DNA of 64,000 bases, taken from NCBI RefSeq assembly GCF_014695715.1, contig NZ_JACJOT010000006.1, forward strand, positions 620,001 to 684,000, read 5' to 3'. The stretch is from Microcoleus sp. FACHB-68 (GTDB taxonomy: Bacteria; Cyanobacteriota; Cyanobacteriia; Cyanobacteriales; Oscillatoriaceae). The notes below the pieces were generated by a model. It was not told the DNA's origin, searched no databases, and saw only the letters and a program-made list of their open reading frames with translations. Numbering within the stretch: the stretch's first letter is position 1; each line of letters starts with the position of its first letter. The position numbers and the translations under genes are program-made. Below are positions 1 through 9,863 of the stretch, in pieces.

Positions 1-361
1 GGATTTGTGTCTCGCGGTTGTAAGTCGCTAGCTGCTGCTGAAAGGCTTTCTCTTGCGCGAAACGCCATTGCTGATACTCCTGGCTGTTTTGCTGAATTGC
101 CCAGCTAGCACTCTGGATGAATTCTTGAATTTCTCCACTATATTCAAGTCCCAGTTTCGCTAGATTTTTCGCAAAAGATTGCCCATTTTTATCTTCTACA
201 TGGGAATCATTTCCTAAATATTCCAGCATGAGCTGCGCTTGCCGGTGTTTCTCATCCAGTTCAATATGTATAGTGCTTAACGGTTGACCGTTCCTCATAT
301 ACATTAAAGTGTTAAAAATAGGCACCGCATATTCGATGAGTAACTTAATCCATTGCTCCAT
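1..361 (-). CDS. Hypothetical protein, N-terminal part (runs off left edge)
   Basis: An open frame on the minus strand starts with ATG at 361 and is still open at base 1, so about 120 N-terminal residues are visible. The protein begins MEQWIKLLIEYAVPIFNTLM, a short amphipathic or hydrophobic stretch. A Glu/Gln-rich, probably helical or coiled-coil region follows, ending in a run rich in Q and E (SQEYQQWRFAQEKAFQQQL). There is a weak AAAGGT ribosome-binding site ahead of the start. I do not recognise the family. The composition suggests a structural or membrane-associated coiled-coil protein, but no function can be assigned from this part. Confidence 0.6.
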   Translation of the reverse strand, partial: MEQWIKLLIEYAVPIFNTLMYMRNGQPLSTIHIELDEKHRQAQLMLEYLGNDSHVEDKNGQSFAKNLAKLGLEYSGEIQEFIQSASWAIQQNSQEYQQWRFAQEKAFQQQLATYNRETQI

Positions 362-1420
362 AACTACCTTTATGATGAGTAATCGGCTTTCGTTGCGTTG
401 CTAAATTGCCTTAAGATTTGGTTAAAGCGTTGGTGCCGGCACCTTACCCTGCAATTTTAGTGCCACCCCAAACAGATATAGTAATCCTAAACGTGTAAAT
501 ACCGCAGTCAGCCAGATTACTCTAGCCAATTCGTTACACCTTTATTTTGTGCCGGCTTAATCGCAAACAATTTCTTGTCTCAATTGTTCTGAAGTCGCCG
601 CGATTGGGTAATTTAGGATATTTCACCCATCATTGCCGGAAAAATTGACACCCTGAAAAGTTGAGGACAAGTTTAGCCGGCTCATCCTTTAAACTAAACC
701 ATCCTCGCCACTATCAGCTTGGTTTAAAAACAGACTTTGTTGACCTAGTTAGGCATTTTCGGCAATTTATTGCAAGTATTTAGCAATTAAATACAATCTA
801 TATGCTGAACTTATTGCTAGTTTGGTTCAGTCATCAATTTTTATATTAAAAACAAAAATTAGATTATTGTCTATAAGTCAAGCAATTATTACAAATCTTT
901 GTGCCCACATCAATAGGCTTTAACCTCTCTGTGTTTCTGTGACATGGACAGAGGAAGGCACACGAATAGTTTTGAGTTAGGGCCGGCAGATGTTCTGGAC
1001 AAGACCCTGTTTCGGGTTCAACTCGTTTCAATTTAATGCTTAACATCTGTCGAACTCAGCCAGTTTCCCTTTCATCTCATTCATCAAGTCTGAGAATCGG
1101 GAGTATTGAATCTTCAATAGGCGCTAGGGCTGCACTGTATGGCCATCAGCCCTAGCTGAATGGAACACCAGCCAATATGCGTACGTCATCACATTTGGCT
1201 GAATCTCCCCACAGCAGTGCTTCTCAGCCCCCAGTCCTGTCCCCTTAAAACTTCAGCTTCTTCCCATCACCCAGTAGCACAGCACCTGCCGGCACCCTCA
1301 ATGACAAGTTGTTGAGCCAACTAGGTAATGCGAAGCATTATCAATTAGCCTCTTTTCTTGAAAATTAGATGCAAAAATCGCTATGATTTTCAATAAAGAG
1401 ACCTATTTGGGAAGATAATT
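362..1420. other. Long intergenic region, 1.06 kb
   Basis: I see no convincing gene here. Short frames such as one on the minus strand at 864-1046 lack a ribosome-binding site and resemble no family I know. The stretch is moderately AT-rich at 720-890 and contains scattered GCCGGC words. Its right end holds the upstream region of the Fur-family gene, with a candidate operator at 1329-1343. Confidence 0.5.
1329..1343. promoter_or_regulatory. Candidate Zur/Fur operator upstream of the regulator gene
   Basis: The 15-mer TGCGAAGCATTATCA matches the 7-1-7 cyanobacterial Zur box TGATAATNATTATCA at 11 of 14 informative positions, with a perfect right half. It overlaps a perfect inverted repeat, TAATGC-GAA-GCATTA at 1326-1340. 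It lies about 78 bases before the start codon, where autoregulation would be plausible. The consensus is recalled from the family; binding is inference. Confidence 0.35.
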
Positions 1421-1981
1421 ATGGCTCTCTACACAGCAACTTCATTGAAAGCCGAACTCAATTCGAGGGGGTGGCGTCTGACGCCCCAGCGAGAGACTAT
1501 TTTGCACGTCTTTCAAAATCTTCCCAGGGGCAACCACCTGAGTGCGGAGGATCTCTACAATCTGCTGCAACGTCGTGGGGAAGCAATTAGCCTGTCCACC
1601 ATCTACCGGACACTGAAGTTGATGGCACGGATGGGGCTTTTGCGTGAACTGGAGCTTGCTGAAGGCCATAAACATTATGAACTCAATCAGCCATATCCGC
1701 ATCACCACCATCATTTGGTGTGCATTCAGTGCAACAAAACGATTGAATTCAAAAATGACACGATTTTAAAAAGTGGCTTAAAACAAGCAGAAAAATCCGG
1801 CTTGCAGATGATTGACTGTCAGCTAACCATTCATACCATTTGTCCGGAAGCATTGCGCCAGGGATGGCCTTCTTTGCTGCCGAGTAATTGGTCATGCCCA
1901 CGCTCTCAAATGGAAGCACATCCCTGGGATGAAAGCGAACTCCACACCCATGAACTCCATGCGGAGGAGGTTGCACACTAA
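1421..1981 (+). CDS. zur: Fur-family metalloregulator, Zur/FurB-like
   Basis: This is a metal-dependent winged-helix repressor of the Fur superfamily. Residues 1-85 form the DNA-binding domain (RGWRLTPQRETIL and ISLSTIYRTLKLMARMGLL). The metal/dimerisation domain carries PHHHHHLVC (93-101) and the zinc pair C101-x2-C104. The N-terminus SLKAELNSRGWRLTPQRE resembles what I remember of cyanobacterial Zur (FurB) more than FurA or PerR, but Fur itself cannot be excluded. The second structural CxxC expected near 141 is CPEA, and the next cysteine is C159. The protein then continues into an unusual tail rich in His, Glu and Asp (HPWDESELHTHELHAEEVAH). At 186 residues it is longer than the usual 130-160. 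The gene stands alone and ends at a shared terminator. Confidence 0.8.
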   Translation: MALYTATSLKAELNSRGWRLTPQRETILHVFQNLPRGNHLSAEDLYNLLQRRGEAISLSTIYRTLKLMARMGLLRELELAEGHKHYELNQPYPHHHHHLVCIQCNKTIEFKNDTILKSGLKQAEKSGLQMIDCQLTIHTICPEALRQGWPSLLPSNWSCPRSQMEAHPWDESELHTHELHAEEVAH

Positions 1982-2039
1982 GCCAACGTCAAAAGTCATG
2001 CCGGTGATAAACTCCGTTAAAAAACTCCCCTTTTTAGAC

Positions 2040-2084
2040 AAAAAAGCGCAAAGGAACGCTTAGTTGGCTCCTCTGCGCTTTTTT
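2040..2084. terminator. Bidirectional Rho-independent terminator
   Basis: AAAAAAGCGCA (2040-2050) is the exact reverse complement of TGCGCTTTTTT (2074-2084), giving an 11-base stem with an A tract on one side and a T tract on the other. It sits between the convergent regulator gene and the carotenoid oxygenase gene and can serve both. Confidence 0.85.
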
Positions 2085-2098
2085 AGTTGACAATTTCC

Positions 2099-3598
2099 TT
2101 ACACACCGGCATTAGGGCCAAAATACTCAGGCGTGAAACTGCCATGCAAGCCATAAGGCACATGATGCTTCAAATGCAGACGCGCCACCGGCCCTTTATT
2201 TAAGTCACGCGCATCTAAAATGACCACATCAGAACGATGGTGAGCGCTATCATAAACCAACATGATCAGCCAGCCATCATCCTCAGCCGTACTACCCGGA
2301 CGCGGTACAAACACCGGCTCACCGGCAAACCCCCGTGGTGCGGCACTCCACATTTGGCGATTTCCCGTGACTAAATCAATTTTCAGCACAGCTTGCAATG
2401 GCGCATTGCCGGTGGGGGCATCCGCCGCACCAATATATAAGTATCGGTAAGAGCGTCCCACATTATCGGGATGCAACGTGGGAAACTCACAACACCGGCT
2501 TTCTACCACCTGATGCCGTACGGTTTTCTCCTGCAAATTCACCCGCAACCGCCACAATTCGCCGGCAGGAATCGCCTCAAAATCAACGTCGCGGAAGTCT
2601 CCATCTGGCTCAACACTGGGGAAAGACTCATAACAAACCGAGTCCACAAAAATGTTATCCCCTTCTTCCCAAGCATTCGCGTGGTGGAAGACAAAACAAG
2701 GCTCAGTGTCTAAAATTTGAACCTCACGCTTACCATCACGGGGAATAATAATGACTCGCGTTGGTTGATTCGGGTTAAATTGCAAACATTGGCCGGCGCT
2801 CCGCAATCCTAACAAGAAAGGCAGAGGATTGAGCGAAACAGGATTTTGGAAAAAGATGCAATAATTCGGCGTAATCGCCATATCATGCAGGAAAGCAAAA
2901 CCCGGAACCGAGTGAGCATGACGCTCTACAACTTTGCCATCCACATCTAATTCGTAAATCGTAATCGTGGTGGAAAGTCCGGGTTTGACAGAGAAATTAA
3001 CTAATCTCTGCTCCCCATTTTCCTGCCTATTTTCAATTCGGGGATGAGCCGCAAAAGCGTCACCGGCTTTTAAAACACCATCAAGCGAATCTAACCCAAT
3101 CGTTTCTAAGGTGTGAGGATCAAGCCGGTGGGGTTCAGCCGCTTCCCATAATGCCAGAAGTTTGCCACCCCAATAAATAATATGAGTGTTGGCAATATTT
3201 TTCATCTTGATATCAAAAATATTAGCCAACCAACCGCCCGCTTTTTGTGTGCCAAATACACCGCGATGGAGAATTTTCCCGGCTTTCTTTTCGGCTAAAT
3301 AACCCTCAGTGTGGACAAAGCGGTTGCGGAAGTGGGCGCGACCATTAGAGAAACCGACCGAACACACCATGCCATCCCCATCAAACGGGTGATGGATGCG
3401 TTCGCCATTCACATCCAGCAAACCAGGGCCATTCCGAAAGAAAGTGCCGTGAAGTTCCGGCGGAATTTGACCCTCTATGTCATCAATCCAGTAGTCATGT
3501 TCATTCGGTTGAGATTCATAACCGCGCTGCCAGTCATTGCGGTTGTAGGGCACCTTTTCAGATGTTGGTGCCGGCCCCGCAATCTGTAGATTCTGCAT
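2099..3598 (-). CDS. Carotenoid cleavage oxygenase (RPE65/ACO family)
   Basis: This non-haem iron dioxygenase is expected to cleave a double bond of a carotenoid or apocarotenoid, giving aldehydes such as retinal or ionones. At 499 residues it has normal family length. Motifs include the N-terminal FRNGPGLLDVNGERIHHPFDGDGM and the regions carrying the iron-ligand histidines: a histidine in the 180s (AAHPRIENR), FLHDMAITPNY, FVFHHANAWEEGDN and the C-terminal YGLHGSFTPEYFG. No signal peptide is seen. The ATG at 3598 is preceded by GAGGT. Which bond and substrate are used cannot be read from sequence. The gene is separated from the upstream transporter gene by a dispersed repeat. Confidence 0.9.
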   Translation of the reverse strand: MQNLQIAGPAPTSEKVPYNRNDWQRGYESQPNEHDYWIDDIEGQIPPELHGTFFRNGPGLLDVNGERIHHPFDGDGMVCSVGFSNGRAHFRNRFVHTEGYLAEKKAGKILHRGVFGTQKAGGWLANIFDIKMKNIANTHIIYWGGKLLALWEAAEPHRLDPHTLETIGLDSLDGVLKAGDAFAAHPRIENRQENGEQRLVNFSVKPGLSTTITIYELDVDGKVVERHAHSVPGFAFLHDMAITPNYCIFFQNPVSLNPLPFLLGLRSAGQCLQFNPNQPTRVIIIPRDGKREVQILDTEPCFVFHHANAWEEGDNIFVDSVCYESFPSVEPDGDFRDVDFEAIPAGELWRLRVNLQEKTVRHQVVESRCCEFPTLHPDNVGRSYRYLYIGAADAPTGNAPLQAVLKIDLVTGNRQMWSAAPRGFAGEPVFVPRPGSTAEDDGWLIMLVYDSAHHRSDVVILDARDLNKGPVARLHLKHHVPYGLHGSFTPEYFGPNAGV

Positions 3599-3662
3599 GA
3601 TGGTAAAACCTCTTGTTTTGTAATTTTTGAAAAGCAGAAATAGGCAGATTAAGTCAATAAAA

Positions 3663-3780
3663 ATCTGCGTTAGCCTGTGGCAGGCTGCGCTATTATCTGC
3701 GGTTAATTCGTAAACTCCAAAGACACAAACCTTTAGCAGATTATCTGCCTATGCCTCACGGCACGCTGCGCTATCATCAG
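3663..3780. repeat. Two copies of the dispersed CGCAGAT/TTAACC repeat
   Basis: On the minus strand, 3663-3706 reads TTAACCGCAGATAATAGCGC followed by AGCCTGCCACAGGC and ACGCAGATT. Bases 3736-3780 read GATGATAGCGCAGCGTGCCG, then TGAGGCATAGGCAGATAATC. The second copy matches the repeat at 31061-31088 almost base for base. The second copy enters the 3' end of the folate transporter gene and provides its last codons. Confidence 0.8.
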
Positions 3781-5242
3781 TCGGGTGCTTATCAGACAAA
3801 CCCCCCGCCGGCAACAATTCCGGCATAAAATCCGGGACAAGATGCTGCCCCACCGGCTTAGCACTGCTAAACCCAGGTTCAAGAGCCGGTAATGATTCTG
3901 CAGTCGCACCTTCTCCATCACTTTGAGCACTACTTGCCGGCAGCAAACCCAGAAAAGGAAGCGGCAGAAGCGTCGAAAGATTCGTAATCAAAACCAACAA
4001 CCAAAGTTTGTCAAAATTAGTCTGAGTGATACCAAACCAGTGCATCAACAGCGCACCAAATTGATAAGAAAGCAGCCCAGCCAAATTCGTTACAGACATT
4101 AGCAAAGCAAATAAAGTTGCTTCAACACCGGGTGGACAAAGACGTGCAGCTAACACCAACACCGGCATATAAGCAATTTGCCCCATCACCGTCAGTACCA
4201 GGCTGTCGCCCAAACTAAACCAGTGATCATCAATTCCCAATGCACGGTTAGCATGAGTAACCAACAATAGAGTTGTCATCCCCAAAACGGCTGAAATTAA
4301 AGTTGACCAGCCGAAAATGGTGCGAAAGGGGACAGATTTAAAGAAGCGCTGAAATAACCAGACGCCGGCAAGAGAGGCGATGCTGGTGACAAGGCGCACA
4401 CGACCCAGAAATTCCGGTTCAAAGCCTAATTCATTGGTGGTGAAGTAGAAAAAGGCAGCGTCAGCCGTTGGCGTAACTTGCAAGATGAAAAGAAAAGCAG
4501 TCGGCATCCAGATCGCTTTCTGGGTAATCGCTTGACGCAGCTGCCCAATTTGCTGCTTGACTGTGTCGAAGTTGGGTTGCTCAGTCACCGGCGACTCGGC
4601 AATTAACCAAGCGACGGCTGAGACGATGAGGGGGAAGGATGCCGTGATCAGAAAGATCGTGTGGGTGCTGAAGTGTTGGAGTAAAGCACCGCTAAAGTAC
4701 GCTGTGATTAATGCGCCTAGAGAAGAAGCGCCCCAGCAGACTGATTGCAGCGAGCCGGCAGTGCTAGCAGATTCTTGCCGCGCCCGTTCCACCACGAGGG
4801 AGTCTACAATCACGTCACTGACAGCGACAGCGAGAGAACTCAAAGCGATCGCAGCGGTAGCAGCCCAGGCGTTATGAACGACGGTGGCCAGGGCTACCCA
4901 AGCGGATGTCCCTAACAGCCCTGATAGAATGAGGTAGGGACGCCGGCGGTAGTTTAGAATCGGCAAGCCATCGGAAATAAAGCCAAACAAAGGTTTGATT
5001 ATCCAGGGCAAAGCGACAACCCCAAACAAAGCCGACACTTCGGCAGGACTCAACCCCAGTTCGTCTTTGAGAAAGAAACTGACGGCGAGACGCGCTAACC
5101 CCAGAATTCCTTGAACGAAATAAACAAGTAAGATTGCGATTAATTCTGGGGTTGGCTCATTGCCAAAAAACACTTTTTCTGTTATTGATTCTTTGAACTT
5201 GGCTAGGCCAGAGGAAGAAATCAACATTTGATTAAAATTCAT
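3749..5242 (-). CDS. Folate/biopterin transporter family protein (BT1/FBT)
   Basis: This 12-helix major-facilitator-type membrane protein belongs to the folate-biopterin transporter family, whose cyanobacterial and plastid members import folates. Typical features are the first helix region (PTPELIAILLVYFVQGILGL), ALPWIIKPLFGFISDGLPIL, the basic loop YRRRPYL and VSDVIVDSLVVERAR. About 10-12 hydrophobic segments span residues 35-425. The last roughly 60 residues are hydrophilic. The final DDSAACREA and its stop codon lie inside a dispersed repeat, so the native end has probably been replaced or extended. No clear ribosome-binding site precedes the ATG. Substrate is inferred from the family. Confidence 0.85.
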   Translation of the reverse strand: MNFNQMLISSSGLAKFKESITEKVFFGNEPTPELIAILLVYFVQGILGLARLAVSFFLKDELGLSPAEVSALFGVVALPWIIKPLFGFISDGLPILNYRRRPYLILSGLLGTSAWVALATVVHNAWAATAAIALSSLAVAVSDVIVDSLVVERARQESASTAGSLQSVCWGASSLGALITAYFSGALLQHFSTHTIFLITASFPLIVSAVAWLIAESPVTEQPNFDTVKQQIGQLRQAITQKAIWMPTAFLFILQVTPTADAAFFYFTTNELGFEPEFLGRVRLVTSIASLAGVWLFQRFFKSVPFRTIFGWSTLISAVLGMTTLLLVTHANRALGIDDHWFSLGDSLVLTVMGQIAYMPVLVLAARLCPPGVEATLFALLMSVTNLAGLLSYQFGALLMHWFGITQTNFDKLWLLVLITNLSTLLPLPFLGLLPASSAQSDGEGATAESLPALEPGFSSAKPVGQHLVPDFMPELLPAGGLSDKHPTDDSAACREA

Positions 5243-5823
5243 TAAGAAGCTTCAACTTTTATATCATACCGTTCTCAGTGAGTGGCTGCCGACTAGGGAG
5301 GATGTGAAGAAGGGGCCACAATCAAGAAATATCGGTCTGTGGTAAGAAGACAACAATCGGATAAATACTGTGCCGGTGCTATCTCATCAAAGAGTTATTT
5401 GGATCAGAAAATTTGAAAATTCCATCAATTTAGCCGGTACTACCCAGTATAAGAGCGTCTTCAAGCGGTTTATCAGATACCAGATGCCGAACTTAGAGCC
5501 AACAAAGCCGGTTCAACAAAGAAGCAATAATCTGTATAAATTGGAGGATATTTCCCAGGAAGTTTTAAACTTTACGAGTATTTTCAGGAAAATCAGGCAT
5601 TGTCCTCGCATTTGTCCATCAGCATCAGCGCAATATCGATCAGGCAGAGCATTAAGTTCTCAAGTTTTGATGAGGCTGAGAAATTTTTTTGCCGGCAGCC
5701 ACGAATCAGGATTCATGGGCGGTAGTGATGCCGGCAACTTTATTGATTAGTCCGTTTATGGAGAAAAGACCAAATATTTTTGTGGGGAATGTAATCAACA
5801 CGATATCAGCCACGCCAGACTTT
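5243..5823. other. Intergenic region, 0.58 kb
   Basis: This lies upstream of the transporter gene and downstream of the adenylate cyclase gene. The plus-strand frames at 5370-5750 and 5689-5940 have no ribosome-binding site or recognisable domain, and the second runs into the cyclase coding sequence. I see no structured element. Confidence 0.5.
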
Positions 5824-8800
5824 TTACTTAAAATCGAGAGTCGTCACACCTTCCCACCCTTGGGAAACACCATAATGCAGATATTCCTGGCATCGTTTTA
5901 CATAAAGCATGGCAGCTTTATCGTGGGCATTTATCGCTAATATTTCTTGAAACTGTTTTTTTGCCTTAGGAAAATCTTGCCGGCTATAAGCTGAAAACGC
6001 TTGTTCAAAAAGCCCTCGCGTTTCGCTCTTTAACAAGTTTGACGAGTCCAACTTTTCATCATACACTTCATAGACTGCAACCGCTTCACTCTTCCCTTTC
6101 ACCCGAACCCGATCTAGAAAGCGATACTGAATGCTCGATACATTTTTCAGTTGGGCAATGGTCTGTTCGCTCACCAAAATACCGGCTCCATAAACCTTAG
6201 TTAATCCTTCCAACCGAGATGCTAGATTGACGGCATCAGAAATTACGGTTGTGTCCATCCGTTCCGATTCACCAACGGTTCCGAGCATTAAATTGCCTGT
6301 ATGCAAGCCTATGCCAATTTTAATGGGAGCGTAACCGACTTTCTGACGATGTTGGTTATAGAGTCTCACTTCTTTTTGCATAGCCAGTGCCGCCAAGATA
6401 GCGTCCGAAGCTGACTCAGGAAACAAAGCCATAATTGCATCGCCGATGTATTTATCAATAAATCCCTTGTGCTGACGAATTAAGGGGCTAACGCGGCTTA
6501 AATAAGAGTTGATAAAACTAAAAGTTTCCTGGGTCGTCATAGACTCTGACAGCGTTGTAAATGATCGAATATCAGAAAACATGACGGTCATTTCTTGTTG
6601 CATTTGATCTCCAAAATTGACATCAATAATGCTTTCTTTCTCTAAGAACTTGAGAAAATTATGCGGAACAAATCGCCCATAAGCAGAAGTTAATTTAGCT
6701 AAATACAAATGCGTTTTAATTCGAGCTAGCATTTCTTGTTTTTGAATCGGCTTGCAGAGATAATCATTGGCTCCCGATTCAAATCCTGCCACAATATCTG
6801 CGACTTGATTTTTTGCCGTTAGCATGACAATCGGGAGTTCGTGTGCGGGAAAGCGTTCGCGAATTTGTTGGCACACTTCATACCCCGTCATTTTCGGCAT
6901 CATCACATCCAGTAAAATGAGGTCGGGAATAAAACCTTCTTGAATAATTTCCAGAGCTTCTTGTCCGTTACTGGCTTTGGTAATCGCATAATTGTATAGA
7001 GAGAGAATGTTTACAAGTACCTGAAGGTTAACGGGTTCATCATCTACTATCAAGACTTTGAATTGCTTTTGATTTAGGATTGTTTCATTTTCTGGCCGTG
7101 CTAAAGGAAGCACTAACTCTAAAGGAACACTATCAGAAATAGCAGTAGGGGCTTTCGTAGATTTAACTTGAGCCTGAGAAATGGGTAAGGTAAATGTAAA
7201 TTGCGAACCTTGTCCCAGTTGAGATTTAACGCTAATTTCTCCTCCGTGCAATTCCACCAGTTTTTTTGTAACAGCAAGTCCCAGTCCTGTACCTCCATAT
7301 TCTCTAGCGGTGGAACCTTCGGCTTGTTCAAAGGATTCAAAGATGCTCTCAAATTTATCTTCAGGAATCCCAATTCCTGTGTCGGAGATAGTAATCGCTA
7401 TTTTTTCATTCTCATTCGTCACTGACGGCTGAGTGTTGAGGATTTCGGCTGAGAGAGTGATGGTTCCATAGGGAGTGAATTTAATGGCGTTGCCGACGAG
7501 GTTGTGCAAAATTTGTTGCAGACGATCTTCGTCAGCTTCTACAAGGGGTAAAGCAACGGGAATGGCGTTCACGAGTTGCAAGTTTTTATTGGCAATTAAG
7601 GGGTTACTTAGGGTTAAAACTACCTGGGTCACTGCTCGTAAGTCTACGGGTTTGAGTTGTAGTTCTAAGTTTTTATGCCGGAGTTTGGAGAAGTCGAGAA
7701 CATCATTGATTAGCCTTGACAAACGACGACCACTAGAGGCAATTAAGTTAAGGTTTGCTGCGGTGGCTGCCGGCAATTGGCCGGTTGCGCCATCTACCAA
7801 GGATTCGGCAATGCCAATGATGCCATTGAGGGGAGTGCGGAGTTCGTGAGAGGTATTTGCTAAAAACTCATCTTTGAGTTGATCTAGGCGCTTTAATTCT
7901 TCGTTTTGTGCTTCTAATCTGACAAATGATGCTTTCAATTGTCCAGCCATGCCGGCGAAGGACTGGGCTAGGGTTTTTAGTTCGCTAATCCCTTTGACGG
8001 CAACGAGACGATCAAATTCTCCTCTGGCAATGGCTTGTGAGGCTTGGTTTAATTGGTGAACTGGTCGGGTTATCCAGCGGGCTGTGAGAATTCCGATGCC
8101 GGTTGCCAAGCATAAGGAAACAATACACAGCACAATTGTAGTGCGGGTATTCTGGTTTATCTGTTCCATGAAGTCTGCTTCAGGAACCACCACAACTATC
8201 AACCAATCCAGACCTCGATTGTCACGCAACGGAGTTATCTGAAGAAATTCCTGCTGGTCATTTAGCTCGAAGGTCAGAAACTGGCTACTATTAATTTCGC
8301 TAAGATTGCCAAAGCGCTCGATTAAATACTTTGCAGTGGAGCGAATTAAAATATCTTTGCTTTCGGTCGCTTTCATCCGTTCTGCCTGACCGTTTCGCAT
8401 GACAAACGGCTTATCAAGCGTGGAAGAAGCAATCAATAATCCCGAACGTTCAACGATAAAGCTCTGTGCGGAAGGACTAATTTTTAAGTTGCGGAGAAAG
8501 TCACCAATTTGTGAGAGAAATAAAGTCGTTCCTAAAACGCCTAACTTCTTGCCGTTTTTGTCGTAGACAGGAACAATGGCATCGGTTACAACTTCCGCTG
8601 TGCCATAGCCGAGATAAACTGGACTCCAGCCCGGTTTCCCTTGTTGCATCGCGGCTTTATACCAAGGCCGTTTTCGAGGATCGTAGGGTCCATTATCTCT
8701 TAAAAGTTTGTCTCGGTGACCTTTGCTGTTTACCGTGTAGGTATAGTAGTGATTTCGGGTGGAGGCGTCGGCGGCTTCAATGTTAAGAGTGCCATCATCA

Positions 8801-9198
8801 CGAACTCGCACCACTCCAATAAATTCTCCAAACTCATTGCCCCATTCAATATAGCCCACCGCTTGAAACAAGTTGAGCTGTTTCAACAAGTAGCTCTCGA
8901 TGCTGCTCAAGTCTCGCGGGCGCAATAAACCCTGCTCGATAGCATCGAGGTTTATCTGATTGACAATGTGGGGGGTTTCTAAGTAGGGACGAAAGCGTTC
9001 TTCAATGCGGGCTGTGGCGGCGGTTTGCAACTGAGCAGTCAGCTCGTTTACTGCCTTTTGCCCGTTGCGAAACGACAGCCAGCCGGTCAGTCCCACTGCG
9101 GCAAAGATTTGCAGGATAAAAGGAACAATGAGAACGGCTTGCAAAGAAATCTGCTTAGGAAATCGGGCAACTAAACGGTTCAAAAATTCGGTTGACAT
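5824..9198 (-). CDS. Cache-HAMP-histidine kinase-receiver-adenylate cyclase hybrid
   Basis: This is a 1124-residue membrane sensor. It has TM1 about 19-42, an extracytoplasmic double-Cache domain about 50-345, TM2 about 353-374 and HAMP 375-425. A HisKA domain with H451 ([11 protein letters not shown]) and an HATPase domain to about 675 ([19 protein letters not shown]) follow, then a receiver with D764. The class III cyclase domain spans 865-1045 and has metal Asp876 and Asp920, substrate residues Lys916 and Thr984, and Asn991/Arg995. The Lys/Thr pair is the one known in cyanobacterial CyaC/CyaB-type adenylate cyclases, so cAMP is the expected product. The C-terminal 75 residues look helical and TPR-like. 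I chose the ATG at 9198 because the longer frame to 9246 needs a TTG start. The gene appears monocistronic. Confidence 0.9.
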   Translation of the reverse strand: MSTEFLNRLVARFPKQISLQAVLIVPFILQIFAAVGLTGWLSFRNGQKAVNELTAQLQTAATARIEERFRPYLETPHIVNQINLDAIEQGLLRPRDLSSIESYLLKQLNLFQAVGYIEWGNEFGEFIGVVRVRDDGTLNIEAADASTRNHYYTYTVNSKGHRDKLLRDNGPYDPRKRPWYKAAMQQGKPGWSPVYLGYGTAEVVTDAIVPVYDKNGKKLGVLGTTLFLSQIGDFLRNLKISPSAQSFIVERSGLLIASSTLDKPFVMRNGQAERMKATESKDILIRSTAKYLIERFGNLSEINSSQFLTFELNDQQEFLQITPLRDNRGLDWLIVVVVPEADFMEQINQNTRTTIVLCIVSLCLATGIGILTARWITRPVHQLNQASQAIARGEFDRLVAVKGISELKTLAQSFAGMAGQLKASFVRLEAQNEELKRLDQLKDEFLANTSHELRTPLNGIIGIAESLVDGATGQLPAATAANLNLIASSGRRLSRLINDVLDFSKLRHKNLELQLKPVDLRAVTQVVLTLSNPLIANKNLQLVNAIPVALPLVEADEDRLQQILHNLVGNAIKFTPYGTITLSAEILNTQPSVTNENEKIAITISDTGIGIPEDKFESIFESFEQAEGSTAREYGGTGLGLAVTKKLVELHGGEISVKSQLGQGSQFTFTLPISQAQVKSTKAPTAISDSVPLELVLPLARPENETILNQKQFKVLIVDDEPVNLQVLVNILSLYNYAITKASNGQEALEIIQEGFIPDLILLDVMMPKMTGYEVCQQIRERFPAHELPIVMLTAKNQVADIVAGFESGANDYLCKPIQKQEMLARIKTHLYLAKLTSAYGRFVPHNFLKFLEKESIIDVNFGDQMQQEMTVMFSDIRSFTTLSESMTTQETFSFINSYLSRVSPLIRQHKGFIDKYIGDAIMALFPESASDAILAALAMQKEVRLYNQHRQKVGYAPIKIGIGLHTGNLMLGTVGESERMDTTVISDAVNLASRLEGLTKVYGAGILVSEQTIAQLKNVSSIQYRFLDRVRVKGKSEAVAVYEVYDEKLDSSNLLKSETRGLFEQAFSAYSRQDFPKAKKQFQEILAINAHDKAAMLYVKRCQEYLHYGVSQGWEGVTTLDFK

Positions 9199-9863
9199 GG
9201 GGGTGAGCCGAGTATGCTGTAAAAAAAGTATAAGGGAGTTGCACAAGCCTTATATGGGTTATCCCAGATCATTAGAAAATAAAAGACAATGTAAAAAAAT
9301 GTAATAATTCATATTTATTTAAGTTTTTATAATACTTACTGTTTTTTTGTAATGATTAAATTACTGCTCAAAACTAATAAATGCCTGTTTTTTTGTTTAT
9401 AAAGCTAGCATTTTCACTGAAACCTAAAATTAAAGGTTTTTATAAATATCTGAAATAACCTTGTTTCTTCATTTTTTTATTGGAGGATTTGATAACTGAT
9501 ACATGGGCGATTGCAGCAACACAAGATGCCGTAAAAATTAGCACAAATACTTAAACAAAAAAGTGTTCTGTTAGTCACTTTTATGGCCGGCAAGTGATGG
9601 GTGGGCTGGTTTGGGCAACTGCCGATATGTTAATCCTGAAATTGGCTTGTTTTGGATAGGTGACTAGGCGCTGTAAGCAATCTATAAAACATCTCAAAGC
9701 AAGCGAAACAACATTACTGTAAGATAGATGGCCGGCACACCCACTCCAGAATTCGGTAAAATCCAAACAAAGACAGTGGGCTGGGTTCTGGCAACCAAAA
9801 AACTTGGATCGCCATCATAAAAAATATTATCGGTCAGCGTGTAATTTTATAGAGGTGGTAAAA
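9199..9863. other. AT-rich divergent intergenic region, 0.66 kb
   Basis: This separates the divergent cyclase and SLH-protein genes and must hold both promoters. It is AT-rich from 9280 to 9480, with runs of A and T. The only clear signal is the ribosome-binding site AGAGGTGG (9851-9858) ahead of the ATG at 9864. No other gene is seen. Confidence 0.5.

Noticed and set aside
864-1046. 60-codon frame on the minus strand
   Set aside because: No ribosome-binding site, no family resemblance and composition like the surrounding non-coding DNA.
5370-5750. 126-codon plus-strand frame
   Set aside because: Lacks a ribosome-binding site, has an irregular composition and no recognisable domain; likely chance.
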